From Tigriopus japonicus (lineage: Eukaryota > Arthropoda > Copepoda > Harpacticoida > Harpacticidae): a DNA stretch of 64,000 bases. The translations under genes were made by a program, and so were the position numbers. Under the pieces are notes generated by a model. That model saw only the letters and a program-made list of their open reading frames with translations, did not search any database and had not been told where the DNA came from. How positions within the stretch are numbered: the stretch's first letter is position 1; every line of letters begins with the position of its first letter. The stretch spans positions 7,626,415 to 7,690,414 of the forward strand of contig CM021315.1 in the NCBI GenBank assembly GCA_010645155.1, written 5' to 3'. This document shows, piece after piece, positions 30,055-43,767 of the stretch.

Positions 30055-30391
30055 AAAGCCCATTAATCCTGCGGATCACCTCGAAAACCTGGAGTAAATA
30101 GTGGATTAGTCTATTATTTTTTTAAAAGAGACGTGGCTGTTTAATGTGATCACAGTATACCATTCCGAAGCATTTCAAACTACCTTCCCTATCGTTTGCT
30201 CCCCAATCCAATGGAATCGCATTTACTTTGGCTATCTTTGAACCTCTCTGTCAATAGATTTGTAAGCAGCCATGGAATACAGGGGTCATAGAATATACAT
30301 GAGATTTCCAGTTTTTGGCCTCACTTGGCCACCCAAGATAAGCGAGAGTCGTTGATCTAATTGCAAAACGTGACTTTGAAAAGTTAACATC
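30055..30391. other. Short spacer between the carrier and GST genes
   Basis: It holds the 3' UTR of the carrier and the promoter/5' UTR of the GST gene, both on the plus strand, 337 bp apart. No canonical AATAAA is seen; GGAGTAAATAG at about 30091 is the nearest variant. Confidence 0.4.
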
Positions 30392-33288
30392 ATGAGTGCG
30401 CCTAGTAAAGCGATCTTAGGATATTGGGATTGTCGTGGTCTTTGCCATGCCAGTCGACTGGTTTTGGAATATGCTCAAGCTCCTTATGAGTTCAAACCGG
30501 TGCAAAGTGGACCAGCGCCTTATTTTGCCAAGAAGGTTTGGTTGGACCAGAAATTCAAAGTCTTGAGTGACTTTGATTTCCCCAATCTGCCTTATTATCA
30601 GGATGAGAGTGTGAAACTCACTCAGTCCATGGCCATTCTTCAGTACTTGGGACGGAAGTATGGTTTGGTTGCGGAGAGTGAAGAGGCCCAAATTCATTTG
30701 GATTTGTTTCGTGAACAAATAAATGAACTTTTTGGGGCGATTTCAAGCTACGTCTATTTCCCCAAGCATATTGGAAAGGTACATGACACATGAACAATTC
30801 GAACATAGGCTTTTATAGGGGCATTTTAATCTATTGCGAGGTGGAAAGTAGGAGCTTATTGGAACGAAAAGAAGCGTCAAAAATGTGATTTTTTTTTACA
30901 ATCGATATCTACCTATATTCTAAATCGTGTCATAGTTGGTCAAAAATTAAGAAAAACTAATTTGCGTTCTCCCCTCATCAAATTTTGGGTCACTTGTAAA
31001 TTTTATCATTTCTTAAAAGCCAACTATGTATCTAAAAGCCCCCCTTAGAGCACTAAAAACAAAGCGCCATTCTTACCCTATTTTTTTGTTTGTGCCATTT
31101 TTACTTATGTAAGGCCTCCATGAACACCTATGGTGTGAGTAACTTTAAAAAAGGCAAATCAATTTTAAGTTATAAAGACATTGACACTAGTTTTCGGGTA
31201 TGAATAAAATGCCGCATACCAAAGGGTAAACCCCTAAACCTTTCACGCTTTTCTCGCCAATTTTTTAAAATACACTACCGGGTGTTTCAAAAGAAATGGA
31301 ACACCAAATCATATCGCCTATAACTCGTGATTGGAACCGTATATGAACCTAGCTTTCATTGGCATATGATTGACCAAATTCTTGGCTTGACAAATCAGTA
31401 AAAGCAATTTCACCCTAGTTTAATATTTAAGCGACGACAATTTTTCCAGTGAAGGGACCTTTCTGAAAACAAAGCGATTGTGACTCCGACTTTTTTCTCT
31501 CTTACGAAATTTGGCTCCAATTGAAAAAAATGCCGAAGTAATGGGAATAAAACCATATGCATCTTTAGAATTTTTATCTGTCGCATCTTTTTGAGCTTCA
31601 TCTATTTTTTGTGAGGTTAGCCATTTCTGAGTAACGCACATGGTTTCCTATTCCGTTTGTTATGAATGTAGAATATCGTGGCAATCTTTATTTAGCGCGT
31701 TCATCTTAAGGGCCTTTTTGTTCCGGTTCGTCAAAGGACCGATATTTGGAGTAACGTTTCGTTCATGTCAATTTACAGTACCAAAAAATCGAGTCAATGA
31801 CAACATTCAAGTATTTGGTGTTGAGCATGTTTAAAGAATATTTTTATATCTTCGTGTCCTTGATTTAATGTTGAGAACTCAAACCAAAACGCGTAATTTC
31901 ACTTCAAAACTTGTCTTGAATTGATTTCTGATTAAATTTCTGATGAACTTGTCTTGAGTTGATTTCTTTGCTTTAGAAATATCTAAGTCGAATTATCACT
32001 GTGGACAATTTCCAAATCGAGGTAAACTTGATTTCGTCAATAACAAAATAAAAAAGATTTAGTTGCTCTTTTTGAATTGCCAACATTTTTTTCTTTGGTC
32101 AAAGATATAAAAAAAACAAAGAGCGGGCTCAAATTATTTTGTTTTAAGGTACAGATTCAAATATGTAATTTTTGCTTTTTTGATGACAAGGGCCTAAAAA
32201 ATACTTTTTTCTTGTTAGGTGGAGGGAAAATACTAGAACTTTCCATCAGTAAGGTAGCGGTGTGCTTAAGAGTAAAATGCTCAATTTCGAATTAAAGAAA
32301 TTTGAATATATAATGAGAAGCATTACATCAAATTACTTAACACAGTGCAAAGTGTACCCAAATGTTAAAATTTTCTAAAACTTAGATTATTTTACTACAT
32401 TTCCAACATTTTTTATGACATTTTTATGTCTGGTCAATTACCTAGGAAGCGTAAGGTAAGGAAAAAATCTAACAAATGATTTGATTTGAAATGTTTTCCA
32501 TTTAAAAGATCTTTGAAAAGCTTTGGAAAAAATTAAAATTTTGCTAACAATATAACGTTTAAAATTTTTCAATTTCCTTGAATTTTACTTGTACGAAAAA
32601 ATTCAAAAATTGTAAAAAAAAAATTAAAAATTGGGACATTCAGATTCTCAAGTAATTTTTGTTGCCACCATGTCATTTTTGTATGTATAAATGTAAATTG
32701 TCGCGATGCATTGGCATCATAATCGTTGCAGAAACAATAAGTGATATGGTAAGTACTATGTAGATGTTCTCCACAAAATTGGCTCCCCACATAATCCGTT
32801 GAATATGTGGAATGTAGGTGGAATTTTGGCAGAACAGACTATGTTTAGTGCCAGAAATATCTTGAGCAATTCTAGAACGGAAGGTGGGGTTCAGGGACAG
32901 AAAAAATATTTTTCCATTTCACCTCTTTTTTCAGGGCACCAAACCCTCAACAGAAGAAAAAAACGTCTCCAGAGAGCCCTTCCTTAACAAATGCAACGCC
33001 GATATCCCGCTGTTGGAGAAGAAAAAATCCAAGATAGCTGGCCCTTGGTTGACCGGGGACAAGCTTACCTACGTGGACTTCCACCTGTACGAAGCCCTGG
33101 ATCATGTTCGAAAGTTAATTCCCGGGATCTTGGACAACTGCCCCCATCTTTCCAAAGTGATGGATCAGTTCGAGAGGCTTCTTTTTATTCAAGATTACCT
33201 TAGATCCGATCGATTCAAGCCGTACCCATTGTGGAGTGAGCGATCCAGCATTGGATTAAAGGAAGGCGATTATGAGACCGACTCGTAA
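30392..33288 (+). CDS. Glutathione S-transferase, mu-class-like (two exons)
   Basis: Exons 30392-30778 and 32935-33288 join in phase 0 after HIGK and give 246 residues, slightly longer than typical mu-class enzymes (about 218). The enzyme conjugates reduced glutathione to electrophiles in the cytosol. The N-terminal thioredoxin-like domain shows ILGYWDCRGL with the catalytic Tyr at position 11, FPNLPYY and KLTQSMAILQYLGRKYGL (glutathione-binding Gln-Ser). The helical C-domain shows GPWLTGDKLTYVDFHLYEALDH and ends with the DYLRSDRF-type motif near the C-terminus, as in mu class. A 15-residue tail beyond the usual end (SSIGLKEGDYETDS) accounts for part of the extra length. Intron 30779-32934 is 2,156 bp, far longer than most here. 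A missing small internal exon cannot be excluded, but the alignment to the family is continuous. Confidence 0.9.
30779..32934. other. GST intron, 2.2 kb, no gene inside
   Basis: AT-rich with long A and T runs. A CCGGGTGTTTCAAAAGAAAT string at 31279 resembles a transposon terminus, but no mirror copy was found. No exon with good splice sites and family-like content was seen. Confidence 0.5.
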
Positions 33289-35080
33289 CGCAATTATCAA
33301 ATGGATCTAATGGTCAAGACCCTGTTTCGGGCGTCAGACAAGAATACAGAGTTGTAATTTGCATTCCTTCCTGTCTTTTTAATATCGGAAACAAGTTTTG
33401 CCGTCCAAAGATCCAGTCACGTGAGACCGCTATCATGCTTTACTACATCACGAGGTGTGCAATGTTTTAAACAGTTGTGCATTTAACAAAAACAAACTAT
33501 TTTGTGTTTTTTGAATTGTCAAAAGCTCATCTGTTTTTAGTTGGCGCACGGCATCTGATATGGCAATCTGAAAATGGAATTATGTTCAGGGCATTTTTTC
33601 AATTATTTGGATCCCAATTTTGAAATTTGTGGAAGATTGCATCCTGAAAATTGAACGATTTAGTCCAGTGTAGCGACATAAGAATCTCAGTTTCAATCAA
33701 ATACTGTATTAGAGGCAAACTACAGACGAAGCAAATAGGGGTGAATATGGCTGCGTTGAAAAAAAAGAGGCTTGACTTCCTCACTTGGTGCAGCCCTTTT
33801 TACCGATTCTAGCGAGATCGAACCGTTTACATTTTACAAAACTGAAACATAAAATGAGTTCAAAACTGTTCAATTTATCTTCATTCAGAAATAACAGAGG
33901 AATCTCCTCAAGATTTCATCAAAATTCAGACAAGACAAGAAAAAGCTCGATAATCCGTTTCATGGCAAGTTCTAAAGCGTTGACCGTCCAATTTCAAACG
34001 AATCCTCTATCCAGTTTTTCAAAACGGAGACCTGGACTTCATTCGACCATCGTTTCACGGAACTTTGTCGTACAAATATATGCTTTTTTCGCTTTGAACA
34101 AACAAACTCAATGACCTCTTGTCTGCAAACTCTCAAATTAGTGTTGGCCGTCTGTTGGTATGCCAAGGCAATGAAGCACGTTTTATCTTTGTACGTACGT
34201 ATGTTCAATCGGATATCCGCAGATCCTGAATCTCAAGTTGCGAAGCGATCTGAACTGAACTTGTCTTTCCTGTATTCTAACTGGGCAAGGAGTCGTTATT
34301 TCATCTTCTTTTTCTTCCTTAGACCGGATTTTCAGGAAGCTTTTGATTATGGAGTCGCACTGTTTGAGGTCTGTTTAAACATGTTGGTTCTGTTCTCAGT
34401 CAGAGGATGAAGCAAATTCCGAAGCAAGAAGATTCCAATCATGTTTTAATTTTACACCAACCTGATATTGATTCATGTCTTTGGAAGGTGAAAAGTGGAT
34501 TGAACATGAAACAGGTTCATTTGAATTGATCGGGATTCCCACCTGTAAAAGCTTCCTTCCTTGACAACATCATAACCGTATAATCGAATGCCTCGAACCA
34601 AAAAAAAATCACGTTTGTCTCCTCCGCAACGAAACAACTTAGTCATTGTCCATGTAATCAGGCCAAGAAACTCGGTTCGAATTTTCCCTCTAACCCCATT
34701 ACGATGTCATCTCCAAAGAACTGGGTAGGAATCAGATGCCCAAACTCACACCATGATTCATGCTTAGAACTCGACAATAACAACCTAGCGGTTCCTCCGA
34801 GATCCTGAATTGGTTGTCAGTGGCCACCACCATCACCACCTTTACCACCACGTTGTTGCCATATCTGTCCACCGGTAGGTAGATTGTTGAGGAGTGACGA
34901 GGCCTGGCGTTTCGCATCGAGCTTCCGAGAAACGTTTGGAGGCAACATCAACTCCAGAGTGATGATGGTAGTGCTGTGAGCGGGAGATTGCCAGAAGCAT
35001 CCGACGCCAAGTCCCGTTATTCCTTGGAATGAAAAGAGGACATCTCACGATCACCCAAGGAGGAAGGAGAACGGGGTAGG
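33289..35080. other. Intergenic DNA, no gene supported
   Basis: Starts with the presumed GST 3' UTR. Open frames of 109 and 99 plus codons (33785-34114, 34111-34410) have no recognisable motif. Confidence 0.35.
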
Positions 35081-38000
35081 CCTAGTAGGCATGCTCCACC
35101 TTCTTCTCATGCTCCTCGTCATGGTTATCCTCCTCACACCTGTTGTAGCGAGGAGAAGTAGTGAAGCTCATTCTATCCATCCAGGAAATGAACGATCAAG
35201 CCTGATCCATCCTGGAGCACTAATAGCAGCCAGGCAATCACGTGTCTTTGATTCGATGGATGGATGGATGGATGGATGCTGCAGGTTGCTGTTCGTTACA
35301 TCATCAGTGGTTTTGGCCTTGGACTAACGGAAGACCAGCTGGATTTGACATTCGCTTTTTAATGTTGTCCTGGTAACAACAGACATGGCGGACAGAAATT
35401 CTGCGAGCATTTTCACCTGGGTTCGTGGTTGGCATGACATCAAATCAAATGGAACGAGACTCCTCAACCGACAGACGGGAGGCCTTTTGTAATTGGATGC
35501 CGAGCAAGAGACGTATATCATGTTCAAGGTAGTTCTGTTCGTATGTTTCCCTCCAAGATCGCGAGAATGCAAAGTGTTTCCTTCTTCACTTGACCTAGAA
35601 ATTTGCCTTGGCAAGTCAAACGTATCGAATCGAGATTCATACCGTCGACGCGTTCCTCTCAGGCTGGGTTTCAAATCACCAACCAAAAACTCCTGTCACA
35701 ATCAGGGGCTTGTCTTCAGATCCAAAATCACGTAAACAACGTGAGGACCAAAAGCTGTCTAATTTCTCTGGTCGTGGTCACTCTTTGGTTTGATTACTTA
35801 GCTGGAGAGTTTTAAAATACCCAAAATGTTTCCGGGGTGCTCTTCAATGCATTTGGCTCGGCCATTTTTTCTACGCAGTTAGAGTTGTCGATGCTGATGA
35901 TGATGATATTGGGATCCCCATCAGGGCATCCGCGTTTCGTAGATTGAAATCTCTTCTCAACTGTCGTCGTCTAGTGTACCTAATCTTCCATTCCTTATGA
36001 GGGATGCCAAATGGCGTGCCCCTTGGACGACATGGGGTGAGTTTTCAAACCACTTCCATTCACCACCCCCTCTCCGATTCAAAGACAACTGGCAACAACC
36101 ACAGATGTTCAGAGTTCGGAGACGAGTCTACACCGTACGTAGTGTCTTACTTCCATGGGCGGTTTGGAACAACGCTTTATTAATGAAGGGGCTCCTTTTT
36201 CCGACGGTTAGTAATTGCATTGGCGCACAGCTTAAAAAAGAAAAACACCGAGATTTCCCACAGAAGACCCCAAGGACCAGCTCGATTTACAGGGCTTAAA
36301 ATATCTGGGATGGAAGAGTTGTCCGGCTTTCGATGGTTGACTGAGGATCTACTTTGTCGGATCTATGATCGACTTTCATGGTTTGGTTGATCATGCAACA
36401 CCCTTCGTGGATGAAACTACAATGCATGAGGCGGATTGACCGATTTCGTTCCTCCCCATCACAAAAGTACACGTTTTATTGCGTATTAGAGTTGGACTAG
36501 ATGTGGACCGATTTCTATGTATCATTTTTTTTCTTTTTTCTCAATTGAGTCAAAAGTCATTCAGATTGCGATTTGTTAAATACCAGACGTGATTGATGCG
36601 TACATGGATCGAATAAAGCGACATGATCAAAGTCAATCTTTTTTAGCCACCCTCTAAGAATGAACTTCTATCGAGTCTAGATTTTGTCTGGCTTATGACA
36701 TTCCAATCAATGGAATTTTGGCCGTGGGCTATTCAAAATTTGCTTATTAATTCCATTTCGGCTATCACTAGGAGCCCTGACAGAGCCAATCCTCCAAAGT
36801 TGCAGTACAAACCAAACACAGAGAAAGTGTACCCTAAGAAAATGTCAGAAAAATTGGCCATTTATATATTCTTTTTTTCAAAAATATTTTTTTGGACGAT
36901 ACAAAAAAATTTGTACATATCAATGCCTTAGGTTTACTTACAAAATAAACGATGATGATGAAACATGTTTTAGAAGAAGAAAAATACCAGCATCAAATTT
37001 GAAACTTAAACTTACGTTTAATTTTTTTACAAATCTTGTAGTAGGTTTGAATCAAGCTTGATGATTAAACCTCATAAAGCAACCCCTTTCACTATTTATG
37101 CTGAACATCACAGAGCTTACTTCAAAACTAACTTTTAAAACTCAGTCATCTCCTTCGAAAAGGAGCACTTCGTCTGAAGCGCCCGTTTTCCCAACTACGA
37201 ACCCTTTAATTGTGATGGCTGAACCGGGCGTTCTTGGTATTGTCTCTTTATGATTTGACAATAATCACCCCCCTTAAACCCCGGTAGTACGATATTCTCG
37301 AGAAGATAGTACATGATGCTGGAGCTGCCGCTTTTGCTGCTGCTATCAACCGCACCCTCCCAAAAAATTCGTATGTTCCGAAGGCAATGGAGAAATTATG
37401 CCAACCTGCTTATCAGGCCATTTTTACCTTCAGTACCCGGTGTCATGGATGTCGTTGGGACATACACAATTTTCTAGTTCAACTTGGGTAAATATCGAAA
37501 ACAATAGTAGCCATAATTTTACATTTTCCTGCAAATTCAGAATCGTTGGGTTAACACGAGTGAGTTTTTTCGGTTTTTCCCATGAGTAAAATAGGAGCAC
37601 GTGTTTTAGATTTATGCAAGTGTTGTCCATCTTAAATACATTGAAATTCGACATACTGTGAAACCCTCGTTACCATTTGAAGAAACCCTTTCTGTTTTTG
37701 TATCCTAGACCTTTTAAGAACTCAAATCTGAATAAGAAATGTCTACGTAGAATGGATGTAAAAAGTTACTTTGCTTGACGGGCGTGAGCAGAATTTTCTT
37801 ATTATGTCTTCCATGTCTACACACTCGAAACAAAAAGCCACGAAAACCACTTGTTTGAAATAGCAAAAAATGTACTACAATACACATTCAGAGTTCATAA
37901 ACGCTCAAGGCTGGTCATAAATTTTCGCATAAAGATACTTCAATATCATGGCAATCAAATGATGCCTGGAAAAGTTAAACCCAAGAGCCTTTCCTTCGAT

Positions 38001-41000
38001 GTGGATAACTTACCCCCCATGGCTTACTTTGAACCCATTAATGGTTGTAGAAAGTGGGTAAATAGTCCAAGCATTAAGTTACATGCACCACGTTTTTACG
38101 TTGTATCAAGGAAAGGGCACAATTTTCAAGGATTAAGTCAAAATCGTTTTGTAAATCTCAATAATGTCTGAACACTAAAATGAAGAAAGATTTATGGCTG
38201 TCCGAAAGCCAAGTCAACGAACATGAAAGCCAAAGGTCGTGGAATGCTTTCCGAACAATGATTTGGAATGATTGTGTCATCGTCGCCTGGTTTTGTTCTC
38301 CTCTTAACAGGTCTGCAAAACTTTTGAACAGACAGTGAGAGCCTCGAGATCTCATTAAATGGCTTCAAATAGAGGGCTCAAGCTCAATCTAGTGCATCTA
38401 TTTTCGATGATCAGAAACCAAGATGTTTTTGTAGGTGTGTGTGTGTACCAGAAGAACTGGCATTAGTGGTGTTGCCGATGTCGTAGAAGAAGAAGAAGAG
38501 GAAAAAGATGTGGTAGTAGTACTGTAGAAGTATGAGCAACAGAAGTAGCAGTAGTAATCGTAACCAGTGGTACAGGTCCATCTTGGATGGTAGAGTGGCT
38601 GATCGGAGGAATGCCTTTCCACCTTGGATATGTGTACACATGCATGCGTGCCTGCGTGCGTGTGTATGTGTGAGTGTTTTGAAGAGGGGGGAGGGGTTTG
38701 AAAGGTCTTTGACTTTTCCCATTTCGTCAACACCATCCATCGGGGTCCGGGTTGAAAGGATTTTGGAAATGTTACTCGGTGTTTTTAATGTCTAGTCGGA
38801 AACCTGTCTGGAGCGCTCGGCAGCACTCTTTCTGAATCCCGATGTATGTGAGGTATGTGATAAGCAATTTTCTTGCAGAGTAATCATTGACCACTTGGAA
38901 TAGAACATGAAGTACGTTTCTCAGTGACAGACGGACGGTCTGACTGACTCGCAGACTGACAACCATCACCAAGTGGGTGAGTTAAAGCGAGTGTGAGTGA
39001 GTGAGTGAGTGAGATAGGGAGCCAACCAAAGGGTCTTTGCCCTCTGAGACGAAAAGTCGTCTGACATGGAGAAATTTATTTCCAAGCCTCTCTCCAATTT
39101 CATCGAGGACCAAAGGCGACTTGTCATGGACGTCAGTCCGTCCAACCCACAGCAACTTACGTTGTTGAGATCCATAAATCCGAATTCCAATTCCTCCCCA
39201 AATTCGCCCCAAAAGCCAACTAACTCTTGGGGTGGTTCAAATCCCGATGTTGAGGGGATTTTAAAAATATCCGACGCCATCATGTAATAATGCTTGCCAC
39301 CCTCCATGGATGAAAGACAAGATTAGTAGTTGTTGACGACGATTTGGACCCAAAAATAACTTGCATCACTGGCTTGTTTGTTTGCCTGCTACAAAAGAGC
39401 GAACAGAAGAAACGCTTGACAAGATCCCTATCACTCGGATAAAGCGATCTCGAAAGCCCCGTTCGGGAAGCACCTTTTCAAAACCGATCGACCATTAGGG
39501 ATGCTTCACGCCGTTTCGGACGGTTTTCAATGACTCTCACATGTCCGACAAAGCATTAGGGGTCATTCTCAAATCGGCCCCATGACCAATGTATCCCATC
39601 AATCCGTGCTTCATTCAAGCCTCCTTCCGGATCAAATCGCTCGTGTGCACTAACGAGCGTGAAAACACTGTTGCTTAGCCAAGTTATCTAATACCGAGGG
39701 ATGATCCCCGTCATGTGTAGTCGCTTTCAAGCTTCGGTCTAGGACATCAATTACCTCCCGAGCGAACACCACGAGACTGATGGTCCTTTGATTCTTTTTT
39801 TTTCTGGGCAAAAGAAAATGACCGAAGTAGCGTGGTTGTTGTAGGAGTAGCAGTTTTGGAGGGGCTAGTCGTAAAACGATTCGAGCTTGAAATGCATAGC
39901 GCCATTTTGGGAGTTTGTAACGCAACGGATGGTTGCTCAATGGCAGGCAGCCAAGACGAACATGGTGTTGATCCTTTCATTTGTCGGGGTGAATGTCCTA
40001 TGGATACTTCCTAGTTCTCATAAATTGTCAGGTATTCTTGGGTAGAGAAAGACTTGCCTGACAAGATAAGATCTTGCTGGAAGGTTTTCGTCTCGAAAGT
40101 GACAAGAGCCCTGGATACAACGTAATAATAGCCATGCCCGCCTCCCCAAGCAACCATCCAAGAAGTCCTCCAGCACCACCGAAGCAACAGTCCAACGTCC
40201 ATTTAAGATTGGAAACAAGTCTGGAGTCCGTTTAGAGAGAAATTCCATCTGAAAGCCCCCACCAACGACAAATGACCGTTCTCAGCGGTTTTGTGACCCA
40301 AGGGGTACTTACAACGTATTCAGGTAATGAGAAGGAAGCGAGTTTCTCCGCCATCCACATGTCGTCGTTGCATGTGGTGCCAAAGAGACAACGCTTACTA
40401 TGTAAATGGGAATACGAAAACGTGCCTAGAGACCTGTTAACACACGGGCTTTTGGTTTTGGAACCAATTCTAATCACATGGAAGAAATTCGTGGGCCCTT
40501 CAGGGGGCGATTGTCGTCATTTTTAGGATCATGGGGTTGTCTCGAGGTGATTAAAAGGGCAATGACTTTTTCCTAGTCTTCAGGCCCGCAGCTAAGAGCT
40601 AATAATGATGATGATGATCACCATCATGAGCTTGAGAGGGGGCCGAGAACGTATCAAATAGGCCTGTGCGATAGAAAGGAAAAATACGAAGATGTTAACG
40701 CTTAGTCACGAGAGTTTTCCAGTGATTTAATGATTTTTTACCGGCCTCGACCTATTGGCAGTCTTGGTGAACAATGAACTAAAAAGCAATACTTCGAAAA
40801 AACGACGTTTGTTAAATGAGCGAATCTTGTGTTAGTTCCTATTTTGGAAAAAGGAACGTGGTCCGATTTAATCAATAGAGAAATATTTGACACACCCATA
40901 ACCAAAAGAAAGAATGGAAAAACATGTGCTTATGCCTTTGAATGATTTATAGCACTCTTCGGAAAAATAGAAACCTCGATAAGAGTGAGAAAACTGAAAC

Positions 41001-41492
41001 AAAAATATGGATCTCCTCCCGGAATAAGCCAGAAAATTTACACTTTGATTTCACCGATTGGTTTGTCATGTTCTCACAAAGGGTAGTGTCGAACTTTCAG
41101 CAAAAGAGAAAGACACTAAATTGCTCCAATTTATAAAATAAATAGTAGTTCAAAAAGACTTACAACTCACGTAAATGATTTTTATTCAATCAGTGAAAGA
41201 AAGCTATTAGTGTAAGGTTAATAGTTCTTCTGAATTGCAACTTGGCACGGTTATTGGCTTCTTGCTCGTGCACGGGTCAATTCCACTTAAGAATTATGCC
41301 AAGTCAAACACAAGGATGGTCGTGTTAGTGACCATATAATTATCGCTTTGCCATGGAAAGGTTTAAAGGATATTTCTCATGGTTTTAACGGTCAAAAAAG
41401 TTGAGGGGAACTTGTTAATCGCACAGTCTTAGACAAACGAAACTCCGAGAGTTGTTTGCTGCAAGACGTAATTTTTTCATTGGCCCTCTTGG
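35081..41492. other. Long gene-poor region rich in simple repeats
   Basis: It is GC-richer than the flanking intergenic DNA, with many short frames on both strands, none recognisable. Simple repeats are (ATGG)n at 35255-35279, (GT)n at 38433-38446, AGAAGAAGAAG at about 38485-38500, (GTGA)n at 38991-39014 and (GATGAT)n at 40603-40619. Potential donors such as ACATGG|GTGAGT at 36034 exist but no exon chain could be built. It may include promoter, 5' UTR and intron of the gene whose exon is at 42706-43767. Confidence 0.35.
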
Positions 41493-41540
41493 TTGAGATG
41501 TTCAGCGAGTATCATTCGTGACAGCAGGAGAAACTTCAAG

Positions 41541-41762
41541 ATGGAAAGACATGCGGTCTACCTCGGAGATCGACAGGAAAGGCCCCCTCTCTTTCTCTCC
41601 ATACATGCCTTCGTAATCAAGATTGCCAACGCGAGAAACAATGGAGCTAGAAACAAAAGGAAACAAACGAATATCGTGGTTGTTGTTGTTGTGGCCGTGA
41701 CTCTCATCATGTTTGGAATATGTGCCCGAAGGTGGAGAAGCGAGCTCTCTTCTTGGTCTTAG
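41541..41762 (+). CDS. Possible small membrane protein (73 codons), weak
   Basis: The ATG at 41541 is in a fair context (CTTCAAGATGG). The product has one strongly hydrophobic segment made of a Val run (NIVVVVVVAVTLIMFGI) preceded by Lys/Arg-rich sequence. The Val run comes from a GTT repeat, so the frame may be fortuitous or a small upstream ORF. No family is recognised. Confidence 0.15.
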   Translation: MERHAVYLGDRQERPPLFLSIHAFVIKIANARNNGARNKRKQTNIVVVVVVAVTLIMFGICARRWRSELSSWS

Positions 41763-42205
41763 GTGCTCTCCAACCATCCATCCAGTTCGTCCGTCGTCCT
41801 AAGAAGTTGATGAACGCGGAAGGGAAACCATTTTAGGGTGGATTTCTCTCCTTGAGAAAGGCACCTCTTCGTTAGGTTCCCTGTGTGGCAGTGGTCGTCG
41901 AGGACGTACCCGAGAACAAGTGAACAGGGCCTACTATGTAGGAGTTACCAACTCAGGTGGTGTGAGTGAGAGAGTGCAGTCATATAGTGAGTGTGTGTAT
42001 GTGTGGATAAGACAAAAAGTGACACGAGCAGAAGATCTTCTTCGTGTTCTGGTCTTCTCTGGCAGGAGTAAGTAAGTGCCTTCACGGTTCAAACCGTGGG
42101 TTGCGCTTTTCTTTGGGACTCTGAGGGGTCTCTTCGAGTCGCTTCGAAGTTCGGTGTTCTGTGTGTCTCTCTCCCTCTCGCTTATGGCCATCCTCGGCAC
42201 TTGTT

Positions 42206-42242
42206 GCAGTAGTTCTAGTAGTGCTAGTAGTAGTAGTAGAAG
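42206..42242 (+). repeat. AGT triplet repeat
   Basis: Imperfect (AGT)n with TCT and GCT interruptions. It is related in composition to the longer run at 43990-44070. Confidence 0.7.
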
Positions 42243-42705
42243 ATGTAGGTACTCGCTAGCTTACTTTCCTTGTGGAGAGCTCGAACCTCCTGTGGAAAAG
42301 ATTCAGTCAAAAATCTCTTTCGACTTTTCTGGCAACAACTACGCACACTCAGTTGGAGACTGGTCCTCAACAACTCCACATCTATTTTTGCTTTCTCCTC
42401 TCCTCCATCTCGGACTTGTCCTTTTTCCCCTTGGCTCCCTCACAGAACCCACTTTTTTGACAGACACATCTTCCCATCCCCTTGTCACCTTATCCTTCTG
42501 GATCCCTCAGAACTCTTTCCCTGGAAGTGCGATACAAGCAAAAAGAGCGCGTCTTCGACCACCGTCTTCAACGAGTAATCGTCTCATCACAACATTAGAG
42601 CAACAACAATCATCCGATCCCGGATATCATTTTCATTCATTGATCTGATAAACTACTCTCGTTCTTCGCTTTACCGCACAGGAAGCCAAATTGCAGTTCA
42701 ACAAG

Positions 42706-43767
42706 ATGTCATCTTCCATCATTTCTAAGCGTGGCTCGTCTTGTTCTGCTTCTTCTTCTTCTCGATCTTCTTGGACGACACCTCGTTTGAGGGACTCGAG
42801 CACCGCCAAGACGCACGTCTCCTCGTGCGTGTATTCTTCTTCATCGTCCCAGACCCCCGTCCATGCCTCTTCTACTTCTTCTTCAAAATCAACATCTTCC
42901 CTTCATGCCGTGTTGATTACCAGGACTCCTACAAAATCGTCCACGAGGACCCTTACTTCATCAGCGAGTGCCACTTCCACAAGCACTGGTGGTTGTTCCT
43001 CCTCCTCCGCCTTCTTTTCTGCTCGTCCGTGTTCTTCTGACAACAGCAGATGGACAATCAACAGGAAGAGTTGTTGTACGCAACTTGGATACGCAACGCC
43101 ATCCTCCTCCTCCTCATCATCCACGGCTGGATGCCACACCAACCACCAATTCCTCATGCCACTCATGTTGACCCTAACCTACGCCGATCCCCACCTATTC
43201 TCCATGTTTATGGCAATGGTCGCGGTAGCAGCTACTGCCACTGCCACCATTGTTGCTGTCGCCAAATCCGAATCATCGACTCCAACTTCATCATGCCAAC
43301 AATCCCGAGATACTTCGTCCACAAAGTCCCGAATCTCAGTTGAGGATCGGGTGTCCTTGGAAAAGGTTGCATCATCATCAATTCCCCTCGTCAAGACGAC
43401 AGCAACAGTAATAACAGCAACGAGACCAAAAACAACAACTCCTCTTCCTCCGGCAAGAACTTCTTGGGCTCAAAATAACAACACCATCACCACCGCCACC
43501 ATGACCCGTTGCATTCAGAACCACACGGTCGTCTCAGATCACCATCAACATTGCCATGAACATGCCGCCATTGACAATGACAATGCCACTGTCACCGACA
43601 TCTTTGAAGATCATCCTCATGACATTCTCACTCAAGGAATCCCCGAATACTTCAGATTTGCAGACCCCACTGGCGTCTATGGCATCCTCGACGAAATTGA
43701 CATCCTCACTCAACGCATGGAAAACTACCCCATCAACCTGATCCTGGCACCTGGAACATTAGAAAAA
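42706..43767 (+). CDS. Ser/Thr-rich exon of an unrecognised gene (partial)
   Basis: An AG acceptor at 42680-42681 precedes an open frame with an ATG at 42706. It ends at a strong donor GAAAAA|GTAAGT at 43767 (phase 0). The first 270 codons are dominated by TCT/ACC triplets (Ser, Thr, Ala), with one hydrophobic stretch of Met/Ala/Val around 43160-43260. The last 70 codons are different: a His/Asp/Asn-rich part, then VTDIFEDHPHDILTQGIPEY and a stretch ending in NLILAPGTLEK, with GC-biased third positions typical of coding DNA here. That C-side is credible; the N-side frame is not certain because a second frame (42693-43343) is also long and codon-like. Protein family unknown. Downstream exons are not firmly identified. 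Confidence 0.35.

Noticed and set aside
31279..31330. Transposon end CCGGGTGTTTCAAAAG in the GST intron
   Set aside because: No mirrored partner or target duplication was found nearby.
38966..39307. 113-codon minus frame and its plus-strand counterpart as genes
   Set aside because: No homology-like motif; the end falls in a GTGA repeat and both strands are equally open.
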